Origin: Sedimentisphaerales bacterium
GTDB lineage: Bacteria > Planctomycetota > Phycisphaerae > Sedimentisphaerales > SG8-4
Direction: 5' to 3'
Length of the DNA stretch: 14,597 bases
NCBI GenBank assembly: GCA_016928975.1
Contig: JAFGJR010000124.1
Span: 1 to 14,597 of the forward strand
Part shown: positions 1-5,923 of the stretch, in pieces
Position numbering within the stretch: the stretch's first letter is position 1
How the letters are laid out: each line of letters starts with the position of its first letter
Position numbers and translations under genes: made by a program
The notes under the pieces: generated by a model
The model's input: only the letters and a program-made list of their open reading frames with translations
Told to the model about the DNA's origin: nothing
Database searches by the model: none

Positions 1-166
1 GCGTGACGTAAGGGTGTATAGTATGCCATAGGTGGGTCCCAATTCGGCGCCGACGTGGGGCCCTTTTACATGCCGATTTCCACCCGCGTGAATATCCAGA
101 ATGAGAAAGGTATGGCCAAGGCGTATCAAGTCAGGCAGGTACTCAAAGCTATCGAGAGGTTGCAGC

Positions 167-502
167 ATGAAGACTCTACCAGCAATTGACCGCTACACGT
201 ATCGAGTGACCTGGTCGCAAGAGGACGGCCAATCTGTGGGGTTGTGCGCCGAGTTTCCAAGTCTGAGTTGGCTGGCCTCTACGCCGGACAAGGCATTGCG
301 GGGGATTCGCAAGGTGGTCGCTGATGTCGTGAAGGACATGAAAGCCAATGGTGAGCCCATGCCGGAGCCTCTTAGCACTCGCCGATACAGCGGCAAGTTC
401 ATGGTGCGTGTGCCGCCGGAGGTACATCGCAAGCTCACGATTGAAGCCGCGGAGGAAGATGTCAGCCTGAACCGGCTGGTCAGTACCAAGCTTTCATCGT
501 GA
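167..502 (+). CDS. HicB-family antitoxin (HicB-like fold plus ribbon-helix-helix)
   Basis: The 111-aa product has two parts. Residues 8-70 form a HicB-like segment (RYTYRVTWSQEDGQSVGLC, then EFPSLSWLA and a helix with KALRGIRKVV). Residues 76-110 form a ribbon-helix-helix DNA-binding tail (GKFMVRVPPEVHRKL, then SLNRLVSTKL). HicB proteins normally neutralise a HicA mRNA interferase and autoregulate through the C-terminal domain. I chose ATG 167 because a GAGAGG Shine-Dalgarno lies 7 nt upstream and the family begins at about this point; an in-frame ATG at 101 would add 22 unrelated basic residues. No HicA (a small dsRBD-like protein with a G-S-H motif) is visible before or after it, so it is an orphan antitoxin, or its partner lies left of the window or is not a HicA. 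It converges on the gene ending at 536 with only 33 nt between them. Confidence 0.85.
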   Translation: MKTLPAIDRYTYRVTWSQEDGQSVGLCAEFPSLSWLASTPDKALRGIRKVVADVVKDMKANGEPMPEPLSTRRYSGKFMVRVPPEVHRKLTIEAAEEDVSLNRLVSTKLSS

Positions 503-535
503 AGTCAGTCGCAGCCATCGTCCTGGCCGGGACTT

Positions 536-1477
536 TCAGTTGGCGGTCTTGATGGGGAAGCGGATCGCGGCTTTCACGGGGAAGTGGTCGGAAGGGTAGC
601 GGTTGTCCTTGTTGTCATAGAGAATCTCGGCTTGCAGGACCTTCGTACCGGGCTCGGCGAAGATGTAGTCGATCTTGGCGTTGGTGCGGACTCCCTTGAA
701 GGTGTGGAACGTCCCGACCTCGGAGGCGCCGGCGTGCAGCACGCGGAACGTATCGATCAGCGGGATCGGGTTCTTCGACTGGCCGGCGCCGACGATGTGC
801 AATTCCTGCTCGCCCTTGAGGTAGCGCACGACCGGGTTGTCCTCGCCGGTATTGAAGTCGCCCGTAACGACAAAGGGGTCCTTCTGAGCACGATCGTGGA
901 TGCGCGTGGTCAGAAGGATCGCGCTGCGTTCGCGAGAGTATTGCGAGACATGATCCAGGTGCGTATTGAACAGGTAGAAGGATCTACCCGCCTGTTTCGG
1001 GACGAACCGCCCCCAGGTACAGACGCGCGTGCAATTGTTGCCCCAGGTGATCGAGCCGCATGCCTGCGGCGTGTCCGACAGCCAGAACGTCCCGGACTCG
1101 GTCACTGTGAACCGCTCCTTCTTATAAAGGATGGCGGAGTACTCGCCCGCGGTCTTGCCGTCGTCACGGCCCACGCCGATCTCGCCGTACCGGGGCAGTG
1201 CCGCTCGGATGTCGTCGAGCTGCGATCGTAAGGCCTCCTGCAAGCCCACGACGTCAGGGTCGTTCCTGCGCAGCACGTCGAAGACCAGGCCCTTGCGATT
1301 GTCCCAGGAGTTCTCCTTGTCATCGGCCGTGCCGTAGCGAATGTTGAAGGTCATCACCAGCAGGTCCGGCTTGTCCGCCTGGGATTCCCTTGAAGCAGGC
1401 GCGTCCGCCCCACAGACCAGGCCCAACATGAACAGCAATACGCCGACAGTCGCTCGAATCAACGACAGTGGAGACAT
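536..1477 (-). CDS. Secreted endonuclease/exonuclease/phosphatase (EEP) family hydrolase
   Basis: The 313-aa protein begins with a hydrophobic signal peptide (residues about 5-25, AxA-like region near 24-27), so it probably acts outside the cytoplasm. The Mg-dependent EEP catalytic set is all visible: TFNIRYG with Asn45, LQE with Glu81, NTHLDH with His173, GDFN with Asp207 and Asn209, KIDYIF with Asp270, and the closing SDHFPV with Asp297/His298. The family covers nucleases, sphingomyelinases and phosphoinositide phosphatases; this short secreted type is common in Planctomycetes and Bacteroidetes and its substrate cannot be read from sequence. A strong GGAGGT sits 4 nt before the start, in the 13-nt gap after the larE stop, so it is the last gene of the operon starting at 3186. 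Four cysteines (22, 140, 149, 153) are present; the last three could form disulfides. Confidence 0.88.
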   Translation of the reverse strand: MSPLSLIRATVGVLLFMLGLVCGADAPASRESQADKPDLLVMTFNIRYGTADDKENSWDNRKGLVFDVLRRNDPDVVGLQEALRSQLDDIRAALPRYGEIGVGRDDGKTAGEYSAILYKKERFTVTESGTFWLSDTPQACGSITWGNNCTRVCTWGRFVPKQAGRSFYLFNTHLDHVSQYSRERSAILLTTRIHDRAQKDPFVVTGDFNTGEDNPVVRYLKGEQELHIVGAGQSKNPIPLIDTFRVLHAGASEVGTFHTFKGVRTNAKIDYIFAEPGTKVLQAEILYDNKDNRYPSDHFPVKAAIRFPIKTAN

Positions 1478-1490
1478 CGATACCTCCTAT

Positions 1491-2324
1491 TCACAACGAA
1501 GCTGCCTTCTGCTCCTGTGACAACGACTCGTTCAGCGAGCCCGACCGGAACCCTTGCAGGTCCAGCGTCACAAACTGAAAGCCCAGCAACTTGAGATGCT
1601 CGACCACTTGCGAGCGAACTGGTTCAGCCATGATCTTCGCGATCTGGGTCGCCGGAACCTCGATGCGCGCGATTGAATCGTGATGGCGGACCCGGAACTC
1701 GACGAAGCCCAGCGACCGCAGGAAGGTCTCCGCCTGGTCGATCTGCCGCAGGCGCTGCTCCGTGACCTCCAGGCCGTAGGGGATGCGCGAGGCAAGGCAC
1801 GGCGAGGCCGGCAGATCGGCTGTCGGCAGCCCCGCCTGGCGGCTCAGCTCGCGGATATCGTCCTTCGTCAACCCCGCCTCCGCCAACGGCGAGCGGACGC
1901 CGTGGACCTTCATCGCCCGGTTGCCCGGCCGGAAGTCGTCCAGATCATCGATATTGACGCCGAACACGACGTGATGGAAGCCGCGGTCGCGCGCGATCTC
2001 CAGCAGCGCGTGGCAGAGGTGCGATTTGCAGTGAAAACACCGGTCGGCATTGTTGGCCACGAAATGCGGGTCGTCCAGCTCGCCCGCCTCGACCGTCATC
2101 ATGTCGACGCCGAGGCTCCGTGCGATGTCTCTGGCCTTCTCATACTGATGGCTTGGCTCGCTCGGCCCGACGCTCATGCACGCCAGCACGTTGTCCGCCC
2201 CAAGCGTATCCACCGCCGCCTTGAGCAGGAACGTACTATCCACCCCGCCGGAGTAGGCCACCACCACACGGCGCAGGTCCCTCAAGATGCTCTGAAGCGA
2301 TTCGTATTTCCCTGTCAGACCCAT
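1491..2324 (-). CDS. larE: LarE, ATP-dependent sulfur transferase for nickel-pincer nucleotide cofactor synthesis
   Basis: The 277-aa product is the usual LarE length. Residues 20-30 carry the PP-loop AYSGGVDS, which binds ATP and adenylates the pyridinium dicarboxylate mononucleotide substrate made by LarB. Further marks are the GVNIDDLDDFRPG segment (122-134), SPLAEAGL (145-152), the SPCLASRIPYG loop (174-184) and the C-terminal RSGSLN (260-265). Cys176 coincides exactly with the sacrificial sulfur-donor Cys176 of the Lactobacillus plantarum enzyme. Here there is also CFHC (Cys96, Cys99) plus Cys104. The CxxC-plus-Cys176 set is what I would expect of LarE enzymes holding a [4Fe-4S] cluster, as in Thermotoga maritima, rather than of the single-turnover type. 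An AGGA lies 6 nt before the ATG and overlaps the stop of the preceding NTase gene. LarB and LarC are absent; a LarA homologue lies at 12949. Confidence 0.93.
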   Translation of the reverse strand: MGLTGKYESLQSILRDLRRVVVAYSGGVDSTFLLKAAVDTLGADNVLACMSVGPSEPSHQYEKARDIARSLGVDMMTVEAGELDDPHFVANNADRCFHCKSHLCHALLEIARDRGFHHVVFGVNIDDLDDFRPGNRAMKVHGVRSPLAEAGLTKDDIRELSRQAGLPTADLPASPCLASRIPYGLEVTEQRLRQIDQAETFLRSLGFVEFRVRHHDSIARIEVPATQIAKIMAEPVRSQVVEHLKLLGFQFVTLDLQGFRSGSLNESLSQEQKAASL

Positions 2325-2332
2325 GCTCTGTC

Positions 2333-2926
2333 CTACGTGTTTGCCTCTGCCCTTGCTCGGTCCAGAAGCTCCTCCAACCCCAGTTTTGCCGCGAAGTCCG
2401 TCAGATACCCGAAATCCAGCGACTCTCTCTGTACGCGCAGCACGCCCAAGACATCATTCCACTGCCGCTCGGACGTGCAATCCGTATCTTTGAACCATCG
2501 CAGTTTGAGCAGGACAATGTCCTCGGGAGACACCACGCAAACGTTTCTTCGACTGATATCGGCCAACTTCAGCATCCGCCGGCGGTCCAACACCCGCTCC
2601 TCAAACTCGGTCGGTCCTTGGATGAAGAGGTCGATCTTGAACGCCGTCTCAAAGTGGATGATGTTGAAACTGCCGTGAAACCTCAAGGCCTCTTCCATCG
2701 CCTCTCTGCTGATGTAGAACTCATCCTGGAGCGACTCGTAGAGCTTGTCGGCAATAGGTGAAAACGGCTGGACACTGATATCCGCGTCTCTCGTGAACCG
2801 AACAGTGCCGTATAGTGCACTGGCCACTCCGCCGCCAATGGCGTAACGAACACCGAGACGGTCGAGCACGTCGGCAAGGCGTTCGATCACCTCCTCATTC
2901 TCACGCTTTCTATCCATGTCATTCAC
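2333..2926 (-). CDS. Minimal nucleotidyltransferase-fold protein (DUF6036/AbiEii-like)
   Basis: The 197-aa product shows the Pol-beta-type nucleotidyltransferase signature: YAIGGGVASALYG (28-40), then TRDADI with catalytic Asp47 and Asp49, and a third acidic residue at Asp99 (AFKIDLF). A later SPEDIVLLKLRW (133-144) followed by W156-N-D matches the helical region seen in uncharacterised NTases related to the toxin half of AbiE-type systems. Such proteins can transfer a nucleotide to tRNA or protein, but no target is shown here. The start is GTG; its GTGA overlaps the stop of the 87-aa gene before it by 4 nt, implying translational coupling. An ATG three codons later (2917) is an alternative start. 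The stop lies 8 nt before larE, so a functional tie to larE may be only operonic. Confidence 0.8.
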   Translation of the reverse strand: MNDMDRKRENEEVIERLADVLDRLGVRYAIGGGVASALYGTVRFTRDADISVQPFSPIADKLYESLQDEFYISREAMEEALRFHGSFNIIHFETAFKIDLFIQGPTEFEERVLDRRRMLKLADISRRNVCVVSPEDIVLLKLRWFKDTDCTSERQWNDVLGVLRVQRESLDFGYLTDFAAKLGLEELLDRARAEANT

Positions 2927-3186
2927 GGGCGGACGATCCCATAGACCTTCTCAAAAAGCTCCAGGCCGAGGTGCTGTTGTGCCCAGAGCCACCACAGCTC
3001 ATCCTCAGTCGCCTCCGGATGTCGCATCCTGAGCCCGGCCATCGCCAACTGACGGCCCATCTCGTAAGTGTGGAAGACAAGCTGATACTTGCGGGCAGGC
3101 GACATCCGCCGGTAGATGTCGTCTTGCACGCGCTGCGCCTCAGGCGACGTGTCGCTCTTTCCGAACTTGAATTGTGGGCAGGTCAT
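2923..3186 (-). CDS. Small conserved hypothetical protein paired with a nucleotidyltransferase
   Basis: This 87-aa protein is predicted helical, with a charged centre: SPARKYQLVFHTYEMGRQLA followed by AGLRMRHPEATEDELW and a C-terminal LGLELFEKVYG. I recognise the pattern (tDTSPEAqrvq, MSPArK, AGLR.RHPEA) as a recurrent small planctomycete protein encoded just before a nucleotidyltransferase, but I know of no experimental function. A GGAG lies about 11 nt before the ATG, and a sigma70-like promoter is centred 70 nt upstream, so it is the first gene of the four-gene operon. Its TGA overlaps the NTase GTG. Gene order and size resemble an antitoxin/toxin or regulator/enzyme pair, which is inference only. 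Confidence 0.75.
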   Translation of the reverse strand: MTCPQFKFGKSDTSPEAQRVQDDIYRRMSPARKYQLVFHTYEMGRQLAMAGLRMRHPEATEDELWWLWAQQHLGLELFEKVYGIVRP

Positions 3187-3240
3187 TTGTCCATTAACTC
3201 CAGTCCGAAGGTCCTCTCACGTCATAGGACCTCCGCCTGC

Positions 3241-3269
3241 ATTATAATAAGGAAAGCCGATCCCCCCAA
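3241..3269 (-). promoter_or_regulatory. Sigma70-like promoter of the small protein-NTase-larE-EEP operon
   Basis: On the minus strand a perfect TATAAT (3241-3246) lies 17 nt from TTGGGG (3264-3269). The predicted start near 3234 gives a leader of about 48 nt that contains the GGAG of the first gene. The -10 is consensus, the -35 only half so. Confidence 0.6.
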
Positions 3270-3294
3270 GCGTTAGTGTTCCTCATCGCGGCAG

Positions 3295-4494
3295 CTATTT
3301 GCGAACGAGCAATTCGGCGTTGTCCACCCACATGACAAGGAACGGCTGCTCCGCGCCGCGCTTCTGCATATAAACAAGGAAAGGCCGGTCAAAGGCAAAA
3401 CGATTCGGTCTTGCCTTCGCCGCCATCAACGCCTCGCTTTCCACCTTGGCGCCGGACCGGTCCAGCCTGAACTCGATCGTTTGCATGGCCTCGGTAATGG
3501 GTCCTTTCACATTCGCCAAAGGCTTGCCGATCAGTTGGAGGAACCGGTGATCGATCCTCCAGACCATCTCCGGCACTTCCAGAATGTCCCTTCTGCCAAG
3601 CTCATGCAGGTCCTCTGAGTGCTTTGCCTTGTCCACCTGACTGCGGACATACTCAAAGGTCTCAGCGAGCGAGCCTCTCGGTTCCACCAGGGCAGCGACT
3701 ACCTGATAGGGTTGGCTGTACTTGCACAGGTCGATCGCATACTCCGAGATTTCCCAGGGATCCTTTAAGTTCGGATCAGATCCTACATAAAGGACTTCCA
3801 CCTGCTCGCGAACCTCTACATGCCAATACCCAAAGAGTCCCGGCAGTCCGAATGCTTCAACCCGGCTCTTTCCGCCCTGGGAATCGGTGAAAGCAAGCCC
3901 CTTCTCGATCTGCCCGAAAGGAACCTTGAAGGGCACGTTGGCGGTAAGATAGCAATAGGCCAGAAGGCCGCTATCATAGCCACTGAAGTCCGGAAGTACA
4001 TGGGAGGGGAACTTGGCGGCCATGTCCTTCCTGATCTTGTCAACGATTCCGTCCCGTATCCAGCCGCCGGTGGCGTAGAAGGACTCAGGTTCCAGGTCCG
4101 AGGTGGACTGCTTGGCCACGTTAAGGCGGTCAGCGACTTCCTCCGCCCCGATCACTTGCAGGGGAGCCTTGAGAACGTTATCTCTCAGTTCGTTCCAGGC
4201 CAGTTGAAACGACGAACACCAGATGACGTTCTTGCCGGGCGGGGAGGGACTGTCCAACGTCGGAACGATGACAGTCTGCGTGAGCTTCTGCGAATTGCCG
4301 GAGAATGTGGGAGTCCTGCCTGGGTAAGGCGCTTGCTGATCAACCTGGCGGCCGACCCGTCGTCCAAGTCCCACTATCCAGGAGCCGGCTATGGACAACC
4401 CCAGAGCGATCACGACCACAACGATGAGCGTTTTGTAAGTGATGGCTCCAGCAGAGCTTACACGCTTCGGACCTGCCTTGTCGCAGTGTTCCAT
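3295..4494 (-). CDS. Membrane-anchored protein with serpin-like domain
   Basis: The 399-aa protein has a short cytoplasmic N-terminus, one transmembrane segment (about 19-43, TLIVVVVIALGLSIAG) and a large outside domain. The outer part follows serpin order: a helical start (VIWCSSFQLAWNEL, 90-103), a breach-like stretch (LLAYCYLTANVPFKVPF, 177-193), YQVVAALVEP (263-272), ILEVPEMVWRID (304-315), a hinge-like LDRSGAKVESEAL (344-356), and FAFDRPFLVYM (366-376) followed by PFLVMWV (384-390), which recalls the closing strands of serpins. Serpins are protease inhibitors working through a cleaved reactive loop. Here the loop between hinge and FDRPF is only about a dozen residues, so inhibition is doubtful. 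ATG 4494 was chosen because GGGGAGAGG precedes it at good spacing; longer in-frame reading runs into the tRNA gene. The serpin call rests on pattern recall and needs a profile search. Confidence 0.55.
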   Translation of the reverse strand: MEHCDKAGPKRVSSAGAITYKTLIVVVVIALGLSIAGSWIVGLGRRVGRQVDQQAPYPGRTPTFSGNSQKLTQTVIVPTLDSPSPPGKNVIWCSSFQLAWNELRDNVLKAPLQVIGAEEVADRLNVAKQSTSDLEPESFYATGGWIRDGIVDKIRKDMAAKFPSHVLPDFSGYDSGLLAYCYLTANVPFKVPFGQIEKGLAFTDSQGGKSRVEAFGLPGLFGYWHVEVREQVEVLYVGSDPNLKDPWEISEYAIDLCKYSQPYQVVAALVEPRGSLAETFEYVRSQVDKAKHSEDLHELGRRDILEVPEMVWRIDHRFLQLIGKPLANVKGPITEAMQTIEFRLDRSGAKVESEALMAAKARPNRFAFDRPFLVYMQKRGAEQPFLVMWVDNAELLVRK

Positions 4495-4529
4495 GGGTAC
4501 CTCTCCCCTGATAACGCCCGTTTGTAGTG

Positions 4530-4543
4530 TGCCCGCAAGGGCA
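4530..4543. repeat. Short hairpin with four-base loop between tRNA-Thr and the serpin-like gene
   Basis: TGCCC GCAA GGGCA forms a 5-bp GC-rich stem. On the transcribed minus strand the loop is TTGC. It lies 36 nt before the start of the serpin-like gene and just after the 28-bp palindrome. No T-run follows it, so termination is not supported. Confidence 0.3.
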
Positions 4544-4547
4544 TGTG

Positions 4548-4575
4548 GTAGAGACGCAAGATCTTGCGTCTCTAC
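4548..4575. repeat. 28-bp perfect palindrome, copy 1 of a dispersed repeat
   Basis: The left half GTAGAGACGCAAGA is followed without spacer by its exact reverse complement TCTTGCGTCTCTAC. The second copy at 10305-10332 differs at one base. It lies 12 nt past the 3' end of tRNA-Thr on the tRNA strand, so it could fold in the trailer transcript. Related GTAGAGACG...CGTCTCTAC palindromes are dispersed in several bacterial genomes; this one has no transposase nearby. Confidence 0.85.
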
Positions 4576-4587
4576 GAATATACGGAC

Positions 4588-4659
4588 AGCCGATGGTGGG
4601 ACTTGAACCCACAACCCCGGCTTTACGAAAGCCGTGCTCTACCATTGAGCTACATCGGC
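4588..4659 (-). tRNA. tRNA-Thr (anticodon CGT)
   Basis: The 72-nt minus-strand sequence folds into a full cloverleaf. The acceptor GCCGATG/CATCGGC is perfectly paired over 7 bp. The D arm is GCTC-AATGGTA-GAGC with the GG pair, the anticodon arm CGGCT-TTCGTAA-AGCCG, the variable region GGGTT and the T arm GTGGG-TTCAAGT-CCCAC. The anticodon CGT reads ACG (threonine). The discriminator base is T and the 3' CCA is not encoded, so CCA must be added after transcription. Confidence 0.97.
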
Positions 4660-4669
4660 GAACGAAGCT

Positions 4670-4698
4670 ATCCTATCAGCCCCCCGCCCCTTTGTAAA
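4670..4698 (-). promoter_or_regulatory. Promoter of tRNA-Thr
   Basis: On the minus strand TTTACA (4693-4698) and TAGGAT (4670-4675) are separated by exactly 17 nt, placing the start about 4 nt before the mature tRNA. The spacer is very rich in G. Confidence 0.65.
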
Positions 4699-4785
4699 GC
4701 CGCCATGAAAGCAAAATACCGCCCAAGCAATGGAATGATGGGCCGTGCAGGAATTCGCCTGGGAGTTCAGGCCAGGCTTCCGAGG

Positions 4786-5232
4786 CTATTGACCGCCAAG
4801 GGCTTCGATGTCGGCGGCGTCTTTCGCCCTTCCGGTAGCCCTCTTATTGGCAATGAAGTCCTCGCGACCGATGAAGAACACTGGCGTATCGCCGTAGTAG
4901 CCGGGGGCCTTGGAGGCGTCAGCTTTCTCCCATGAGACCCCGCTGACTCTCGTTATGATGTCGACGCGTACGGGAGGCACGCCAAGCTGAACAACCATGC
5001 CCGGCGTGGTAAAGTCGTCTTTAGACAAATTCAATGAGCCGAAACCGAACTCGTCCAGGGCCGAGAGGATCCGTTCGGCATTTTCACTCGTCGGCCGCAC
5101 GAATAGATCAATATCGCCAGTGAGACGCGGTGCGCCATGAAACGCCAGGGCGTAGCCGCCGACAATGAGGTATTCAACCTTGTGCCTGTTGAACAACTCG
5201 AGCAGTTCTCTGAAGTCGTTGCGAATCTCCAT
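4786..5232 (-). CDS. Minimal nucleotidyltransferase (MNT/DUF6036-like), third gene of a small cassette
   Basis: The 148-aa product contains VEYLIVGGYALAFHG (19-33), GDIDLFV with catalytic Asp40 and Asp42, a third Asp91 in VRVDIIT, and the C-terminal signature EDFIANKRATGR.KDAADIEAL (124-145), typical of small bacterial NTases often found in toxin-antitoxin-like contexts. It is unlike the NTase at 2333 outside the catalytic core (148 versus 197 aa, different C-termini). ATG 5232 fits the family start (DFRELLELFN) better than ATG 5253, which would add seven residues; neither has a good Shine-Dalgarno. Either start lies inside the 62-aa gene (59 or 80 nt overlap), so translation is probably coupled. 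The target molecule is unknown. Confidence 0.85.
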   Translation of the reverse strand: MEIRNDFRELLELFNRHKVEYLIVGGYALAFHGAPRLTGDIDLFVRPTSENAERILSALDEFGFGSLNLSKDDFTTPGMVVQLGVPPVRVDIITRVSGVSWEKADASKAPGYYGDTPVFFIGREDFIANKRATGRAKDAADIEALGGQ

Positions 5233-5362
5233 ACCACTCGCGTCTGAACTCATCGACCGCTGCGACTCGCTCCTCCGGCGGTCGGCTCAGCCAGTACTCC
5301 AGGTTTTGCCGGATCTCCGAGTAATCGTCCATACGATGCTTCTGTACGACCTTGCGAATCAC
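5174..5362 (-). CDS. Small conserved hypothetical protein of the NTase cassette
   Basis: This is a 62-aa protein with a GTG start. It carries KVVQKHRMDDYSEI, a central EYWLSRPPEERVAAVDEFR and a basic tail RLQRTARVVQ. I recognise the YWLSRPPEERVAAV...LR..Y.GS..RLQR pattern as a frequent small planctomycete/cyanobacterial protein encoded directly before minimal nucleotidyltransferases; no biochemical role is known to me. Its GTG overlaps the TGA of the 68-aa gene upstream (GTGA, 5359-5362), and its last 59 nt overlap the NTase start in another frame. The size, basic tail and position suggest an antitoxin or adaptor for the NTase, which is inference. Confidence 0.78.
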   Translation of the reverse strand: MIRKVVQKHRMDDYSEIRQNLEYWLSRPPEERVAAVDEFRREWYGDSQRLQRTARVVQQAQG

Positions 5363-5565
5363 GGCCTGCCGCCCTCCCGTCTAACAAGATTTGCAGCATG
5401 CCTTTGTAGTCGCTGTTGAGCACAGTCTTGTCCTTGCAAAGACCACACTTCGGCGGTCAGCTCCCATATCATGCTTAGACATTCTGCCGGCGACGCGTCC
5501 ACAAAGTCATCGTCCTCGTCGGTCAGTCTATGCAACCGGGCCTTGTCTTTCTGAAGCCTGATCAT
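5359..5565 (-). CDS. Small conserved hypothetical protein, first gene of the NTase cassette
   Basis: The 68-aa product reads IRLQKDKARLHRLTDEDDDF, then SPAECLSMIWELTAEVWSL, then a basic RLQRHAANLVRREGG end. A similar pattern (ER...MIW.LT.EAW...G....RLQRHV..V.RR) recurs in small planctomycete proteins, but no function is known to me. ATG 5565 was selected because the upstream in-frame extension (to 5721) crosses a dispersed inverted repeat and gives composition unlike a protein. There is no Shine-Dalgarno; a consensus TATAAT ends 6 nt before the ATG, so the mRNA may begin at the start codon. The stop overlaps the next gene's GTG. Confidence 0.65.
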   Translation of the reverse strand: MIRLQKDKARLHRLTDEDDDFVDASPAECLSMIWELTAEVWSLQGQDCAQQRLQRHAANLVRREGGRP

Positions 5566-5571
5566 AGCTTG

Positions 5572-5600
5572 ATTATACCCGAGCCAGGCCGTCGGCGGAA
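5572..5600 (-). promoter_or_regulatory. Candidate leaderless promoter of the three-gene NTase cassette
   Basis: On the minus strand TATAAT (5572-5577) is a perfect -10; TTCCGC (5595-5600) at 17 nt is a weak -35. With 6 nt from -10 to ATG 5565 the expected start falls on the A of the codon, implying a leaderless message. Confidence 0.5.
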
Positions 5601-5611
5601 GCCATAATCCA

Positions 5612-5692
5612 CTCACACAAAGGCGCCAAGCCACAAAGAGAAGGCCGTATTCGCGTATTGCGCACTCCGTGATCTTGGTGGCTTCGTGTGAG
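5612..5692. repeat. Degenerate dispersed inverted repeat (MITE-like)
   Basis: The ends CTCACACAAAG (5612-5622) and CTTCGTGTGAG (5682-5692) are inverted with one mismatch. Inside are CCAAGCCACAAAGAG and TCTTGGTGGCTTC, imperfectly complementary. The composition recalls the CACGAAG/CCACAAAG repeats scattered in planctomycete and related genomes. It occupies the space just upstream of the 68-aa gene's promoter and carries no ORF of its own. Confidence 0.55.
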
Positions 5693-5774
5693 AATGAACC
5701 CTTCTGTTGTGGGGACCGCACCGCACGCGTAGCAAGAGCATGAACGAGCTGTTGTGCGAATCAGTGAGTCATCC

Positions 5775-5807
5775 TTGAAAAACAGAAGCCGTACTTCTGT
5801 TTTTCAA
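5775..5807. terminator. Terminator-like hairpin downstream of the PEP-CTERM-like gene
   Basis: Perfect 14-bp arms TTGAAAAACAGAAG and CTTCTGTTTTTCAA enclose a 5-nt loop (CCGTA). Each strand has a T5 run within the 3' arm (CTGTTTTTC), as in bidirectional AT-rich terminators. It lies about 117 nt past the stop of the HAF-repeat gene and before the NTase cassette promoter. The weakness of this reading is that the T-run is inside the stem. Confidence 0.45.
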
Positions 5808-5923
5808 TCCGGTTCTGGCGGCAGAATGACCTTTGACCCAAAAAGATGAAGAACACGCCGGTCGTGCACTCTACCTGCTCAAGGTCCGCCCCTTTTCGCT
5901 TCTTTCGTTTATTTCGGCGACCT

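Larger units (their letters stand above)
5566..5923. other. Intergenic region between NTase cassette and PEP-CTERM-like gene
   Basis: This 358-nt stretch holds, from left to right, the candidate leaderless promoter (5572-5600), the inverted repeat (5612-5692) and a strong AT-rich hairpin (5775-5807). I see no convincing gene in the remaining sequence on either strand. Confidence 0.6.

Noticed and set aside
70..189. Possible 39-codon frame (MPISTRVNIQNEKGMAK...) just before HicB
   Set aside because: It overlaps HicB by 23 nt and might be the tail of a gene or a toxin, but it matches no family I know, has no clear Shine-Dalgarno, and the frame has a stop at 19-21.
4548..4575. The 28-bp palindrome as an intrinsic terminator of tRNA-Thr
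   Set aside because: No T-run follows on the minus strand, and the second copy lies in a gene leader, so a dispersed repeat explains it better.
4495..4614. N-terminal extension of the serpin-like protein into the tRNA gene
   Set aside because: The extension reads through the 28-bp palindrome and tRNA-Thr; ATG 4494 has a good Shine-Dalgarno.
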